A DNA stretch of 64,000 nt from Sphingobacterium corticibacter (GCF_003076635.1 NZ_QDKG01000003.1:310001-374000), one strand, 5' to 3'; counted from the first letter of the stretch, positions 43,384-52,452 are shown. A program made the numbers and translations. Notes: a model not told the origin generated them from the letters alone.

Positions 43384-45387
43384 ATGAAGAAAACGATGAT
43401 CTTCGCAGGGATGATGCTTGCTGCCGGAATGGCCAGCGCGCAAGACAGCCCAGCAATTAATCAAGCTCACATGGACAAGACTGTACGTCCGCAAGACGAC
43501 TTTTACCAGTTTGTAAACGGTAACTGGATGAAAACCGTAGAAATTCCTTCAGACAAAGCACGTTGGGGAAGCTTTGATGAACTTCGGGAAAATACCGATG
43601 TTAACACATTGAAACTGCTTCAAGATGCCTTGGCAAAAGATTTTGCCAAAGGTACTGACGGACAAAAGATTGCAGATTTATATCGTTCATATGTCGATAT
43701 AGATGCGCGTAATAAGCATGGTATTGAGCCAGTTAAAAAACAACTGGCAGACATCCAAGCGGTCAAAAACCTGAAAGGTCTGTATGACTATTTCGTGAAA
43801 TATGGCGCTGTTGGTGGCAATCCTTTCTTTGGCGGATATGTGGGTACACACATGAAAAACTCGGCGATCAATACCGTATATCTTGGTGGTGGTGGCTTGG
43901 GTTTAGGTCGTACGTACTATCAGAAAGAAGATGCGAAAAATACCGAGACATTAGCGGACTACCAACAGTTCATCAATAGCTTATTTCCAGCTTTCGGACA
44001 AAAAACACGCGATCTGAAAGGGCCAGGCATTGTAGCATTCGAAAAATCTATCGCGGCTAAGCTTAAAACTGTGGAAGAGCAGCGTGATGCGAACAAACGC
44101 TATAATCCAGTTGCAGTTAAGGATTTGGGTGGCCTAGTGAAAAATATGGATGTCGCTGCTTACTTGAAAACGATGGGTTTCAAAGCGGACACGGTCATCA
44201 TTGGCGAATTGAAATATTACCAAGAATTGGATGAAATCCTCAATGAACAAAACCTTCCAATCATCAAAGAATACCTAAGCTTCCATGTAATGGATGGTGC
44301 TACAGGTTACTTGACAAAAGATCTAGAAGATTTGTCTTTTGACTTTTATGGCAAGAAATTGCGTGGACAAAAAGAGCAACGCGCTTTGGACAAAAGAGGT
44401 TTGGAGTTTGTAAATGGCAATGTGGGCGAATTATTAGGTAAGTTGTATGTAGCCGCTTATTTCCCAGAAGAAGCGAAGCAAACCTGTGAAGAACTGGTAG
44501 GATACCTACGCAAATCATTTGATTCACATATCCGCGGTTTAGCATGGATGTCTCCTGCTACACAGGAGAAGGCATTGGAGAAATTGAACAAATTCACTGT
44601 GAAAATTGGATATCCTGACAAGTGGAAGGATTATTCTAAGCTAACGGTAGGCACTTCTTTGTTTGAAAACATCAACAATATTAAAAAATGGCGTTTTGAG
44701 GAAAACCTAGCGAAGCAAGGTAAGCCAGTAGACAAATCGGAGTGGGGCATGTCGCCACAAACGGTAAATGCATATTACAGTCCGTTGAACAACGAAATCG
44801 TATTTCCTGCGGCAATTCTACAACCACCATTTTACGATTACAAAGCAGATGCAGCCGTTAACTTTGGCGGTATCGGCGCCGTAATCGGTCACGAATTATC
44901 ACATGGTTTTGATGATTCTGGTTCGCAGTATGATGGTGATGGTAATTTGAACAACTGGTGGACAGATCAAGATCGCGAGAAGTTCGAAAAAGCGGCTGAT
45001 GCCTTGGTAGCACAATTTGAGACTTACGAGCCCGTACCGGGCGTATTTGTAAACGGTCGTTTTACCTTAGGGGAAAACATTGGTGACTTAGGTGGTTCTT
45101 CTGTGGCATTCGATGCATTGCAAATGTATCTGAAAGACAAAGGAAATCCAGGATTGATCGATGGGTACACACAAAACCAACGTTTCTTCCTATCGTGGGC
45201 TACCATCTGGCGTACGAAGACAACAGATGAATTTGTAGTAAACCAAGTGAAGACAGATCCGCACTCGCCGGCACAATACCGTGCATTTGCTCCGATCATC
45301 AATTTAGATGCTTTTCATGAGGCATTTGATACCAAACCGGGCGACAAAATGTATGTCCCTAAAGAAGATCGTATCGTAATTTGGTAA
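43384..45387 (+). CDS. M13 family metalloendopeptidase (neprilysin/PepO-like)
   Basis: 667 residues with a signal peptide (MKKTMIFAGMMLAAGMASAQ). N-terminal M13 domain (PQDDFYQFVNGNWMKTVEIPSDKARWGSFDELRE) and catalytic C-terminal domain with GAVIGHELSHGFDDSGSQYDGDGN (HExxH near residue 502), ENIGDLGG as the downstream zinc Glu region, and the closing PHSPAQYRAFAPIINLDAFHEAF. Periplasmic or secreted peptidase acting on short peptides. Length is normal. Preceded by the S1/P1 nuclease gene; transcripts end at the hairpins after 45396. Confidence 0.93.
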   Translation: MKKTMIFAGMMLAAGMASAQDSPAINQAHMDKTVRPQDDFYQFVNGNWMKTVEIPSDKARWGSFDELRENTDVNTLKLLQDALAKDFAKGTDGQKIADLYRSYVDIDARNKHGIEPVKKQLADIQAVKNLKGLYDYFVKYGAVGGNPFFGGYVGTHMKNSAINTVYLGGGGLGLGRTYYQKEDAKNTETLADYQQFINSLFPAFGQKTRDLKGPGIVAFEKSIAAKLKTVEEQRDANKRYNPVAVKDLGGLVKNMDVAAYLKTMGFKADTVIIGELKYYQELDEILNEQNLPIIKEYLSFHVMDGATGYLTKDLEDLSFDFYGKKLRGQKEQRALDKRGLEFVNGNVGELLGKLYVAAYFPEEAKQTCEELVGYLRKSFDSHIRGLAWMSPATQEKALEKLNKFTVKIGYPDKWKDYSKLTVGTSLFENINNIKKWRFEENLAKQGKPVDKSEWGMSPQTVNAYYSPLNNEIVFPAAILQPPFYDYKADAAVNFGGIGAVIGHELSHGFDDSGSQYDGDGNLNNWWTDQDREKFEKAADALVAQFETYEPVPGVFVNGRFTLGENIGDLGGSSVAFDALQMYLKDKGNPGLIDGYTQNQRFFLSWATIWRTKTTDEFVVNQVKTDPHSPAQYRAFAPIINLDAFHEAFDTKPGDKMYVPKEDRIVIW

Positions 45388-45395
45388 TAATAGCT

Positions 45396-45432
45396 TTTCA
45401 ATAATTCATTTTATGAAAGTGAATTATTGAAA
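45396..45432 (+). other. AT-rich hairpin directly after the M13 peptidase gene
   Basis: TTTCAATAATTCA (45396-45408) pairs perfectly with 45420-45432 across an 11-nt loop; it starts 9 nt after the stop codon and ends 11 nt before the stem of the canonical terminator. It may help 3' end formation or message stability. Confidence 0.5.
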
Positions 45433-45442
45433 CGTTTGAAGA

Positions 45443-45479
45443 AGTCCTTGCTGATTTGGATCAGCAAGGACTTTTTTTA
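45443..45479 (+). terminator. Rho-independent terminator of the M13 peptidase gene
   Basis: 13-bp perfect stem AGTCCTTGCTGAT (45443-45455), loop TTGG, complement at 45460-45472, then a run of T (45473-45478). Confidence 0.9.
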
Positions 45480-45799
45480 TGCTTGTAGTTTTGCGATAAC
45501 GTTTGCGTAAATATTCTCCCTGATTTAGTCTGTCGACGTAGCACAATCACTTATCTTGCAGCTAGTAAAAGGAAAAACAACGTATAATAAAACTCATTTG
45601 AACATCGGCGCAATAGATCGTGATCTCGTCGAACAAATGTTACCATTAAAACATTAGTAACCAATATTTCTAAAATTACGATACCCTACCTACTACCTAT
45701 GGGATGGTAACAAGAGCAAGATGGTGCGTTGTCGTATGGCCATTCGACACGCACCATTCCTGCAGAATAGGTGAAAATGAATTCAGGATAAGTAAACCG
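45480..45799. other. Intergenic region before uxaC
   Basis: 320 nt without a gene. A weak LacI-family-like half-palindrome, GATAACGTTTGC, is at 45495-45506 (AACGTT core). No full promoter match is obvious close to the uxaC start at 45800. Confidence 0.4.
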
Positions 45800-47200
45800 A
45801 TGAAGAAATTTTTAGACAATAACTTTCTACTACGTACCCAGACTGCGCAAGACCTGTACCATCAAGTTGCCAAGCATTACCCCATTATTGATTATCATAA
45901 TCATTTGATGCCGCAACAAGTAGCGGAAAATAGTAGTTTCGAAAATATCACGCAAGTGTGGTTGAATGGCGATCATTATAAATGGCGTGCTATGCGCACC
46001 AATGGTGTGGCGGAGAAATATATTACTGGAGATGCTACAGACAAAGAAAAGTTCTTGAAATGGGCCGAAACCGTGCCATATACCTTACGAAACCCGCTCT
46101 ACCACTGGACACATCTAGAATTGCAGCGTTATTTCGGCATTAATGATTTGTTATCTCCTAAAACAGCTAAGAAGATTTACGAAGAAACGGCTTCAAAATT
46201 ACAAACGTCAGCTTTTTCAGTGCATGGGTTGCTGGAACGTATGAATGTCGAAGTAATCTGTACCACGGACGACCCAACAGATTCGTTGGAGTATCACCAA
46301 CAATTTGCTCAGCAACAGGCACGTTTTAAGATGCTTCCCGCATTTCGACCGGATAAAGCCATGCAAGTAGACAAGATAGGTGCATTCAATCAATACGTAA
46401 GTCTTTTAGAGTCCGTTACGAATACCTCTATAGATAATATCACCGATTACCTCGACGCCCTGAAGCAGCGTCACGATTTCTTTGCAGCGAATGGTTGCAA
46501 AGTGTCAGATCATGGTCTGGAGCACATCTATGCCGAGGATTATACCGATCAAGAAATCGCAGACATATTTGATAAGATCCGTCAGAATCAAGACATCAGC
46601 TTATTGGAGAATCATCAATTCAAATCAGCTATGCTGGTTTATTTTGCGCAGTGGGATCACGAAAAGGGTTGGGTACAACAATATCATCTGGGAGCGCTGC
46701 GCAACAATAATTCGCGAATGCACCGCCTGATTGGGCCAGATACGGGTTGGGATTCTATGGGTGATTTTAGTCAAGCTCGTGCATTATCCAAATTTCTAAA
46801 TCGCTTAGATAAAAATGATCAGCTTACAAAAACGATCATTTACAATTTAAATCCGGCCGACAATGAGTTGATCGCTACGATGGTAGGAAATTTCAATGAT
46901 GGCTCGATTGCTGGTAAGGTGCAATTTGGCTCCGCTTGGTGGTTTTTAGATCAAAAAGATGGCATGACCAAACAGATCAACACCTTGTCCAACATGGGTT
47001 TGTTAAGTAGGTTGGTAGGGATGTTGACCGATTCGCGCAGCTTCTTATCATTTCCTCGGCACGAGTATTTCCGACGGTTGCTCTGCGATATTTTGGGCGA
47101 AGATGTGGAACAAGGTGAGTTGCCAAACGATGTAGAGTGGATTGGAAAAATTGTTTCCGACATCTGTTACCATAATGCAAAGAATTATTTTAATTTTTAA
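45800..47200 (+). CDS. uxaC: Glucuronate isomerase
   Basis: 466 residues from the ATG at 45800 (MKKFLDNNFLLRTQTAQDLY), the usual family opening; an in-frame extension to 45704 has no support. Amidohydrolase-like TIM barrel of the UxaC family: PIIDYHNHLMPQQVAEN, EVICTTDDPTDSLEYH and GWDSMGDF, with DSRSFLSFPRHEYFRRLLCDILG near the end. It interconverts glucuronate and fructuronate (or galacturonate and tagaturonate) in uronate catabolism. No other uronate gene is near. Confidence 0.93.
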   Translation: MKKFLDNNFLLRTQTAQDLYHQVAKHYPIIDYHNHLMPQQVAENSSFENITQVWLNGDHYKWRAMRTNGVAEKYITGDATDKEKFLKWAETVPYTLRNPLYHWTHLELQRYFGINDLLSPKTAKKIYEETASKLQTSAFSVHGLLERMNVEVICTTDDPTDSLEYHQQFAQQQARFKMLPAFRPDKAMQVDKIGAFNQYVSLLESVTNTSIDNITDYLDALKQRHDFFAANGCKVSDHGLEHIYAEDYTDQEIADIFDKIRQNQDISLLENHQFKSAMLVYFAQWDHEKGWVQQYHLGALRNNNSRMHRLIGPDTGWDSMGDFSQARALSKFLNRLDKNDQLTKTIIYNLNPADNELIATMVGNFNDGSIAGKVQFGSAWWFLDQKDGMTKQINTLSNMGLLSRLVGMLTDSRSFLSFPRHEYFRRLLCDILGEDVEQGELPNDVEWIGKIVSDICYHNAKNYFNF

Positions 47201-47295
47201 CGGCGTTCACGCCTATTTAAAGTGGTATTTTAATATTATTTTCATACAATTGTTAATGAATTGTTATTAATATTCTTATTTGATTGTAAAAATCA

Positions 47296-47303
47296 TATAT
47301 TTG
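47296..47303 (+). promoter_or_regulatory. -7 element of the candidate small RNA
   Basis: TATATTTG, a perfect TAnnTTTG match; the nearest TTTG upstream (47279-47282) is only 13 nt away, so the -33 element is uncertain. Transcription would start near 47310. Confidence 0.45.
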
Positions 47304-47309
47304 ATAAGC

Positions 47310-47451
47310 CAAGAATGATGAATCGGCATCCCATTTTATTATTGATACAAGTTATACGTCCCTGAGGGAGATGTACACATATCTTAGTTTTTGTTGTAAG
47401 CGTTTTCGCTTAGTTTGTGTTGGGTAGCAGCCTTCGGGCTGCTATTTTTTT
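47310..47451 (+). ncRNA. Candidate small RNA with three hairpins and an intrinsic terminator
   Basis: About 140 nt between uxaC and the minus-strand pseudouridine synthase. Hairpins: TCCC-TGA-GGGA (47359-47369), TAAGCG-TTTT-CGCTTA (47397-47412), and the terminator stem TAGCAGCC-TTCG-GGCTGCTA (47425-47444) followed by seven T (47445-47451). The only ORF is a 16-codon one, ATG at 47315 to TGA at 47363-47365. It does not look like tmRNA, 6S RNA or SRP RNA. It could also be a long 3' end of uxaC, but the -7 element 93 nt after the uxaC stop argues for its own unit. Confidence 0.5.
47425..47451 (+). terminator. Terminator of the candidate small RNA
   Basis: 8-bp stem TAGCAGCC (47425-47432), TTCG tetraloop, complement 47437-47444, then seven T. 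The complement strand also forms the same hairpin but lacks the long T run. Confidence 0.85.
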
Positions 47452-47484
47452 GTTATAACACCTAAAAAAATAAAAAATAGCCCT

Positions 47485-49158
47485 TTAAAAGGGATCAGCG
47501 ATTTCAAAAACTAACTGTTCATTAGAATCCGGATGTCGGAACTCAATATATCCAGCATGCAAATGCAAGCGATTCGCTTTCTTACCATACAAATCGTCGC
47601 CTACGATTGGTGTGTGCAAACCTAAGCTGTGCGCTGCGTGTACACGCAGTTGATGCGTACGACCTGTGAGTGGAAAGAAATGAATTCTTGTCCGACCGGC
47701 AGAGACTTCAACTACCTGATATTTCGTTTGTGCATGTTTCCCGTACGTATAACAAACCATCTGGCGCGGACGATCATCTAGATCAACGCGAAGTGGTAAC
47801 GTGATCATCCCTTGTTCGGTTGGAATGCACCCATCTAACAATGCCGTGTAACGCTTGATTACCTGATGTTTTATAAACTGATCTTGAACGATACGATGCG
47901 CATCTTTGTGTTTGGCCAAAACGATGATTCCCGAAGTAGACATATCCAATCGGTGAATAATCACTGGTCCTGAAATATTTGGCCGCAAGGCCAAAATCCG
48001 ACTGTACACCGAATCTTTGATTTGTATACCCGGAACAGAAAGCAATTCCGCAGGCTTATTCACAACGATGATATGCGCATCTTCGAATACAATATCTAAT
48101 CCAGGTGGCGTTTCGGGCGTTTGCAACAAAGGATTCGGCTCTACACGCAGCCCCTGCATCATAAAGTTCAGAATCGGTTCGCATTTACCACGACACGAAG
48201 GGTAATATTGTTCGTGGCGGCGCACTTCCTGCGATGGCGATGTGCCCCACCAAAACTCCGCCATACAAATTGGCGTAAAATTGTGCTGATAGGCATATTG
48301 AAACAATTTGGGTGCAGCACATTCTCCGGCGCCAGCAGGAGGGACGCCGTTCGCTTCATTTCGAAATATATCAAAGACATTTCGTGTATTACCTTCGGCA
48401 TTTAGAAACTGATATTGATCAAAAATCTTTTGCTGCAGTGCAGAAGAGCGCTGTTTACGCTCTTCTTTTAGCTTACGCATCGCTCGTTGCCAATGTTCTT
48501 CATTTTCCTGCGCTTCGACTAAGCGCTGTTGACAGGCGCGCTTCACCAGATCATATTCGTGCTGGTCGCGGTAACTTTGCTTTACTAAATCCGCTAGAAT
48601 CTCGGCAGTTTCCAGTTGACTTGCATCCAACGTAGCACGAATACGCTTTCTTTCGCTTTTCAACTGTTTTTGCTTCGCACGAGCAGTTTGCAAAAGTTGC
48701 TCATTCTGCAACTGCACGGCGCTTAACTGCTCTTTCGCCTCTTTCCAACTATCCAGTTGCTCCAGCGCATCGATTTCGCGGTTGATTTCATTAATGCGCT
48801 GCTCTTCTTTCAAAAAGAAGCCTTCTGCTTCCAACATATCGTATATCGGCGGCACGAAATAAGCATGCTGATTGCTATTGGCTAATTTGCCTGATACCGC
48901 TGCCAAATAACCCAGCTGTCCATCCGGATCTTTCACCACCATCACACCAAACATCTTTCCAATAGCTAAGCCAGCATCCTGCTCCGTCAGCCCAAAATTG
49001 TGCACGAAATCTTGTTGATATGCCAGATAAGATTTCACTTCGTTTGCGGCACGTACGCTTAACGGATGTGGATTGTAGCTAAATGGGAAAGTGAATAAAG
49101 CAGGTAGCGACTCGGATGTTGCTGGCAAAGGATGGAAATATGGTGGCTTTTCTGACAT
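47485..49158 (-). CDS. Large RluA-family RNA pseudouridine synthase
   Basis: 557 residues, about twice the size of a normal RluA protein. Residues about 120-250 are a long charged helical segment, likely coiled coil (LQTARAKQKQLKSERKRIRATL and similar). The catalytic domain is C-terminal, from about 345: PPGLDIVFEDAHIIVVNKPAELLSVPG, the catalytic Asp motif VIIHRLDMSTSGIIVLAKH, and FPLTGRTHQLRVHAAHSLGLHTPIVGDDLYG. The upstream region includes a Cys- and Trp-rich stretch (PPAGAGECAAPKLFQYAYQHNFTPICMAEFWWG). It likely modifies uridines in rRNA or tRNA; the target is unknown. Start at the ATG 49158, only about 10 nt after a -7 element at 49169-49176. Confidence 0.85.
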   Translation of the reverse strand: MSEKPPYFHPLPATSESLPALFTFPFSYNPHPLSVRAANEVKSYLAYQQDFVHNFGLTEQDAGLAIGKMFGVMVVKDPDGQLGYLAAVSGKLANSNQHAYFVPPIYDMLEAEGFFLKEEQRINEINREIDALEQLDSWKEAKEQLSAVQLQNEQLLQTARAKQKQLKSERKRIRATLDASQLETAEILADLVKQSYRDQHEYDLVKRACQQRLVEAQENEEHWQRAMRKLKEERKQRSSALQQKIFDQYQFLNAEGNTRNVFDIFRNEANGVPPAGAGECAAPKLFQYAYQHNFTPICMAEFWWGTSPSQEVRRHEQYYPSCRGKCEPILNFMMQGLRVEPNPLLQTPETPPGLDIVFEDAHIIVVNKPAELLSVPGIQIKDSVYSRILALRPNISGPVIIHRLDMSTSGIIVLAKHKDAHRIVQDQFIKHQVIKRYTALLDGCIPTEQGMITLPLRVDLDDRPRQMVCYTYGKHAQTKYQVVEVSAGRTRIHFFPLTGRTHQLRVHAAHSLGLHTPIVGDDLYGKKANRLHLHAGYIEFRHPDSNEQLVFEIADPF

Positions 49159-49168
49159 ATGATTGCTG

Positions 49169-49176
49169 CAAAATTA
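49169..49176 (-). promoter_or_regulatory. -7 element for the pseudouridine synthase gene
   Basis: Complement of CAAAATTA gives TAATTTTG, a perfect TAnnTTTG match, ending about 11 nt before the start codon, so the transcript would be nearly leaderless. No clear -33 TTTG. Confidence 0.35.
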
Positions 49177-49192
49177 CGGAATTGTGTGCTAT

Positions 49193-49218
49193 GTAAAAAG
49201 GCTGTGTGAAACAGCCTT
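49193..49218 (-). terminator. Possible minus-strand terminator just upstream of the pseudouridine synthase promoter
   Basis: 8-bp perfect hairpin AAGGCTGT (49198-49205) with ACAGCCTT (49211-49218). On the minus strand it is followed by a T run (complement of 49195-49199). It may stop antisense transcripts from gltP side reaching the synthase gene. Confidence 0.4.
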
Positions 49219-49232
49219 AATTGATCAGAACA

Positions 49233-49263
49233 TTTGGTTTACGCGCCTATTTTTATATTTTTG
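49233..49263 (+). promoter_or_regulatory. Promoter of the dicarboxylate symporter gene
   Basis: TTTG at 49233-49236 and TATTTTTG at 49256-49263 with 19 nt between them, a near-perfect Bacteroidota sigma-ABfr promoter. Transcription would start near 49270, 22 nt before the ATG. Confidence 0.7.
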
Positions 49264-49291
49264 CTGAAATAAGGTTAAACAACCACATTAC

Positions 49292-50734
49292 ATGCAAAAA
49301 TCAAAAATTGCTTTTGTAACACTTATAACCATTGCATTAGCTTCTATTATCACCTTACTTTCGGAGTTCGAAATCGTACCTATTTCTACAACAGGAATGA
49401 TGGCTGTTCGCTGGATTACTGCCGTTGTGCTCATCGCCAATGCATTGGTTAGACGCAACTTGACTACTTGGATCTTAACTAGTATGGCATTTGGTGTATT
49501 TATAGGTGTCGACTTTCCCAATGTAGCTCGCGCGTTGCAACCATTAAGTCAAGGATTCATCAAATTAGTGAAAACTATCGTCGGTCCGATTTTATTTGCC
49601 ACGCTCGTATATGGTATTGCGGGGCATTCCGATTTAAAGCAAGTCGGTCGTATGGCTTGGAAATCTTTACTTTATTTCTTCTGTGCCACGACTTGTGCTA
49701 TTTTTATCGGATTAGCCGCTATTAATATTACACAAGCAGGAGTAGGCATTGATGTAGAGAATATGCCGCACGAAGAATTGCCTCAATCTACTTCTACCGT
49801 TTCTGCCTCCGATTTGGCCGCATTGGAACATATCGATGACTCAGCACACGGTATTTATAAGTTCGCGGCATTCTTCCGAGATACTTTTCCAGAAAACATC
49901 GTCAAGTCAGTATATGAAAATAAAGTCTTGCAGATCGTGGTATTTGCCGTGATATTCGGTATTGGGCTAGCGATGGTGCCCGAAGAGAAGCGTAAACCAA
50001 TGGTTGATTTTACAGAAAGTCTTTCCGAAGCGATGTTCAAATTCACGAATCTCATCATGTACTTTGCACCGATTGGTGTGGGTGCCGCGATGGCTTATAC
50101 TGTAGGTCATCTAGGCGTTGACATTCTGAAGAATTTATTCATGCTTCTAGCTACACTTTATATAGCATTGATTTTCTTTATCTTGCTGGTGTTGTTTCCA
50201 GTAATGCTATATCTAAAAATACCTATTAAGAAGTTCTTGGCCGCTGTTAAGGAGCCCGTATCTATTGCCTTTGCAACGACGAGTTCGGATGCGGCTTTGC
50301 CCAAAGCGATGAGCGCGATGGAACGTTTTGGCGTGCCACGTAAGATTGTATCTTTCGTCATCCCGACTGGATATAGTTTCAATCTTGACGGCACTTCTTT
50401 ATACCTTTCCTTGGCTTCGATCTTCGTAGCACAAGCCGCTGGTATGGATCTGAGCTTCGGACAACAATTAATGATTGCTTTTACCTTGATGATTACCTCT
50501 AAAGGTGTAGCGGCGGTACCACGAGCTTCATTAATCATCTTGATCGCAACAGCCGATCAGTTTGGTTTGCCGACGTTCGTCATTGCCGCTATTCTAGGAA
50601 TTGATGAGCTGATGGATATGGCGCGTACTTCTGTGAATGTCATTGGAAATTGTTTAGCTACAGTAGTAGTCGCTAAATGGGAAGGTGAGTTTGATGACGA
50701 AGCACCTTACCGACCAGATGAAATTGTAGAATAA
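49292..50734 (+). CDS. Dicarboxylate/amino acid:cation symporter (SDF/DAACS family)
   Basis: 480 residues with about eight membrane helices plus re-entrant hairpins. Key motifs: PISIAFATTSSDAALPKAMSAMERFGVPRK (serine-rich HP1), VIPTGYSFNLDGTSLYLSLASIFVA (TM7, with the NLDGT ion-binding region), TSKGVAAVPRASLIIL (HP2) and GIDELMDMARTSVNVIGNCLA (TM8 with the substrate-binding Arg and Asn). It should import glutamate, aspartate or C4-dicarboxylates with H+ or Na+. The central extracellular segment (residues about 150-200) is longer than in E. coli GltP. Start at the ATG 49292 with a clear promoter. Confidence 0.92.
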   Translation: MQKSKIAFVTLITIALASIITLLSEFEIVPISTTGMMAVRWITAVVLIANALVRRNLTTWILTSMAFGVFIGVDFPNVARALQPLSQGFIKLVKTIVGPILFATLVYGIAGHSDLKQVGRMAWKSLLYFFCATTCAIFIGLAAINITQAGVGIDVENMPHEELPQSTSTVSASDLAALEHIDDSAHGIYKFAAFFRDTFPENIVKSVYENKVLQIVVFAVIFGIGLAMVPEEKRKPMVDFTESLSEAMFKFTNLIMYFAPIGVGAAMAYTVGHLGVDILKNLFMLLATLYIALIFFILLVLFPVMLYLKIPIKKFLAAVKEPVSIAFATTSSDAALPKAMSAMERFGVPRKIVSFVIPTGYSFNLDGTSLYLSLASIFVAQAAGMDLSFGQQLMIAFTLMITSKGVAAVPRASLIILIATADQFGLPTFVIAAILGIDELMDMARTSVNVIGNCLATVVVAKWEGEFDDEAPYRPDEIVE

Positions 50735-50760
50735 ATCAGTCTATTAGGAGATTTATTCTA
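50727..50760 (+). other. AT-rich hairpin spanning the symporter stop codon
   Basis: TAGAATAAATC (50727-50737) pairs perfectly with 50750-50760; the stop codon of the symporter lies in the left arm. It precedes the GC-rich terminator by 10 nt, the same order as after the M13 peptidase gene. Confidence 0.45.
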
Positions 50761-50770
50761 GCTAAGATAA

Positions 50771-50815
50771 ACAGGATCGGGTCTTACATGAAGTGTAAGA
50801 CCCGATCTTGTTTTA
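50771..50815. terminator. Bidirectional terminator between symporter and pstB
   Basis: 18-bp stem ACAGGATCGGGTCTTACA (50771-50788) with its complement at 50794-50811 (one G-U pair), loop of 5 nt, then TTTT. The pstB stop codon region starts at 50813, so the hairpin ends both genes. Confidence 0.85.
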
Positions 50816-51625
50816 GGATATAAATCCTTTTACGTATTGCTTGGTGAGTTCCTGCTGCGGATTCAATAAGATATCCTCGGTCTTTCCGAATTCCACTACT
50901 TCGCCTTGGTATACGAAGAGAATATAATCCGACACACGTCGTGCTTGTCGCAAAATATGCGTCACCAATACAATGGTATAATCTTTTTTTAATTCGATCA
51001 ACAGATTCTCGATGGTCTGCGTAGAAATAGGATCTAACGCAGACGTGGATTCGTCGCCCAGAATAATCTCTGGTTGTACGGCCAAGCCTCGAGCTAGACA
51101 TAAGCGTTGTTGCTGTCCGATAGACAATCGAGTCGCAGAAGTCCCTAAACGATCTTTTACTTCGTCCCACAAGCCCACATTTCGTAATTGTGTTTCTACA
51201 ATCTGTTTTAGCTTACTCTTATCCCGTTCGCCATGAATACGTGGACCGTAAACGATATTATCATAAATGGACATCGGCAATGGAAACGGTTTTTGCGAGA
51301 GCAAGCCCATCTTTTTGCGAATATGCGTGACCTCTGCATTTTTGCCATAAATATTCTCGCCATCGACGATTACAGATCCCGTAACTTGCACCTCTTTACT
51401 ATCATCTAACAGGCGATTCAATGTTTTCAACAAGGTCGTCTTGCCACAACCCGAAGGACCGATGATCGAGGTAATAGAGTTATTGGGAATATCTAAACTC
51501 ACGTTTTTTAAAATCTGCTTTCCCTCAATATGTACGTTCAGATCCTTGATCTGAATCAAAGGTTTCGTCGCTGTTTCGATCACAGTTTGTGCTTCTTTTG
51601 TTTCGCTGCTAGTAAGTGTGTGCAT
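50813..51625 (-). CDS. pstB: Phosphate ABC transporter ATP-binding protein
   Basis: 270 residues. Walker A GPSGCGKTTLLKTLNRLLDD, signature LSIGQQQRLCLARGLAVQPEIILGDESTSALDPISTQTIENLL and the switch-type VLVTHILRQARRVSDY region are present. The family-typical MGLLSQKPFPLPMSIYDNI (Q-loop area) marks it as PstB. The ATG at 51625 overlaps the pstA end by 46 nt; no better in-frame start is obvious. It powers phosphate uptake through PstCA. No phoU follows: the gene is the last of the operon. Confidence 0.95.
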   Translation of the reverse strand: MHTLTSSETKEAQTVIETATKPLIQIKDLNVHIEGKQILKNVSLDIPNNSITSIIGPSGCGKTTLLKTLNRLLDDSKEVQVTGSVIVDGENIYGKNAEVTHIRKKMGLLSQKPFPLPMSIYDNIVYGPRIHGERDKSKLKQIVETQLRNVGLWDEVKDRLGTSATRLSIGQQQRLCLARGLAVQPEIILGDESTSALDPISTQTIENLLIELKKDYTIVLVTHILRQARRVSDYILFVYQGEVVEFGKTEDILLNPQQELTKQYVKGFIS

Positions 51626-52452
51626 AGAACGATGAATAAAATGATGAAAGTCAATACCAAAGCAGACGCGTACGCTCGACCTTGTACTTCGGGAATCGGA
51701 CTGCTTAATTGAAAGAAAATAGCCAAAGGCAATGTCGCCGCTGGTTCGTCGATGTATTTGGGCATATTATCGCTAAATCCGGTAGTGAGTAATACGCCGG
51801 CCACATCGCCGATGGCGCGCCCAAAAGCCAACAAAATAGCCGTAAAAATACCGGGTTTAATGTATTTAAGCACGACACGCGCAGCTTCCCAGGGTGTAGC
51901 GCCGAGCGAAAATGTCACTTGTGTCAAATCAATTGGAACGGTCTTGAGCAATTCATCAATCGTGCGTACCACAATAGGAATCGTCAACAACGTAATCGTA
52001 ATGATACCGCCTAAAAGCGACGCACGAATACCTAACCAAATCATAATGCTAAACGCAATGGCGCCGTACACGATAGAAGGAATGCCAAACAAGACATCAA
52101 ACAGTAATTTGGCGCTGCGCGCAATGAAGGAGTCTTTTGGCACATAAAGATTGAGGTATAGCGAAATTGGAATGCCAATAAGTGTCGCAATTCCGGTTGA
52201 CGCTAGCGCGAGGTATAAAGAACCCAGAATAGCATTCAAAATACCGCCACCTTTGCCAATGTAAAATCCGCCTTGCGGTGCTTGAGAAATCATTTCCCAA
52301 GACAAATAAGGCAAACCTTTGTATAAGATGGTACCTACAATAAAGAATAAGGAACCGGTAATAGTGATGCCGGACAGCTGCATCAGGATCTTGGCGATCT
52401 TTTCCTTTCGTAAGCGGTTTCTTACTGCTTTACTGGTCGTGTGCTTAGCCAT
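51580..52452 (-). CDS. pstA: Phosphate ABC transporter permease
   Basis: 290 residues, six membrane helices (first about residues 25-47, LMQLSGITITGSLFFIVGTI). EAA loop: LLKTVPIDLTQVTFSLGATPWEAARVVLKYIKPGIFTAILLAFGRAIGDVAGVLL. It forms the channel together with PstC. Overlaps pstC by 8 nt and pstB by 46 nt. Confidence 0.93.
   Translation of the reverse strand: MAKHTTSKAVRNRLRKEKIAKILMQLSGITITGSLFFIVGTILYKGLPYLSWEMISQAPQGGFYIGKGGGILNAILGSLYLALASTGIATLIGIPISLYLNLYVPKDSFIARSAKLLFDVLFGIPSIVYGAIAFSIMIWLGIRASLLGGIITITLLTIPIVVRTIDELLKTVPIDLTQVTFSLGATPWEAARVVLKYIKPGIFTAILLAFGRAIGDVAGVLLTTGFSDNMPKYIDEPAATLPLAIFFQLSSPIPEVQGRAYASALVLTFIILFIVLCTHLLAAKQKKHKL

Noticed and set aside
45495..45506. Possible LacI-family operator upstream of uxaC
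   Set aside because: Only a core match, about 290 nt from the start codon and not symmetrical; kept only as a note.
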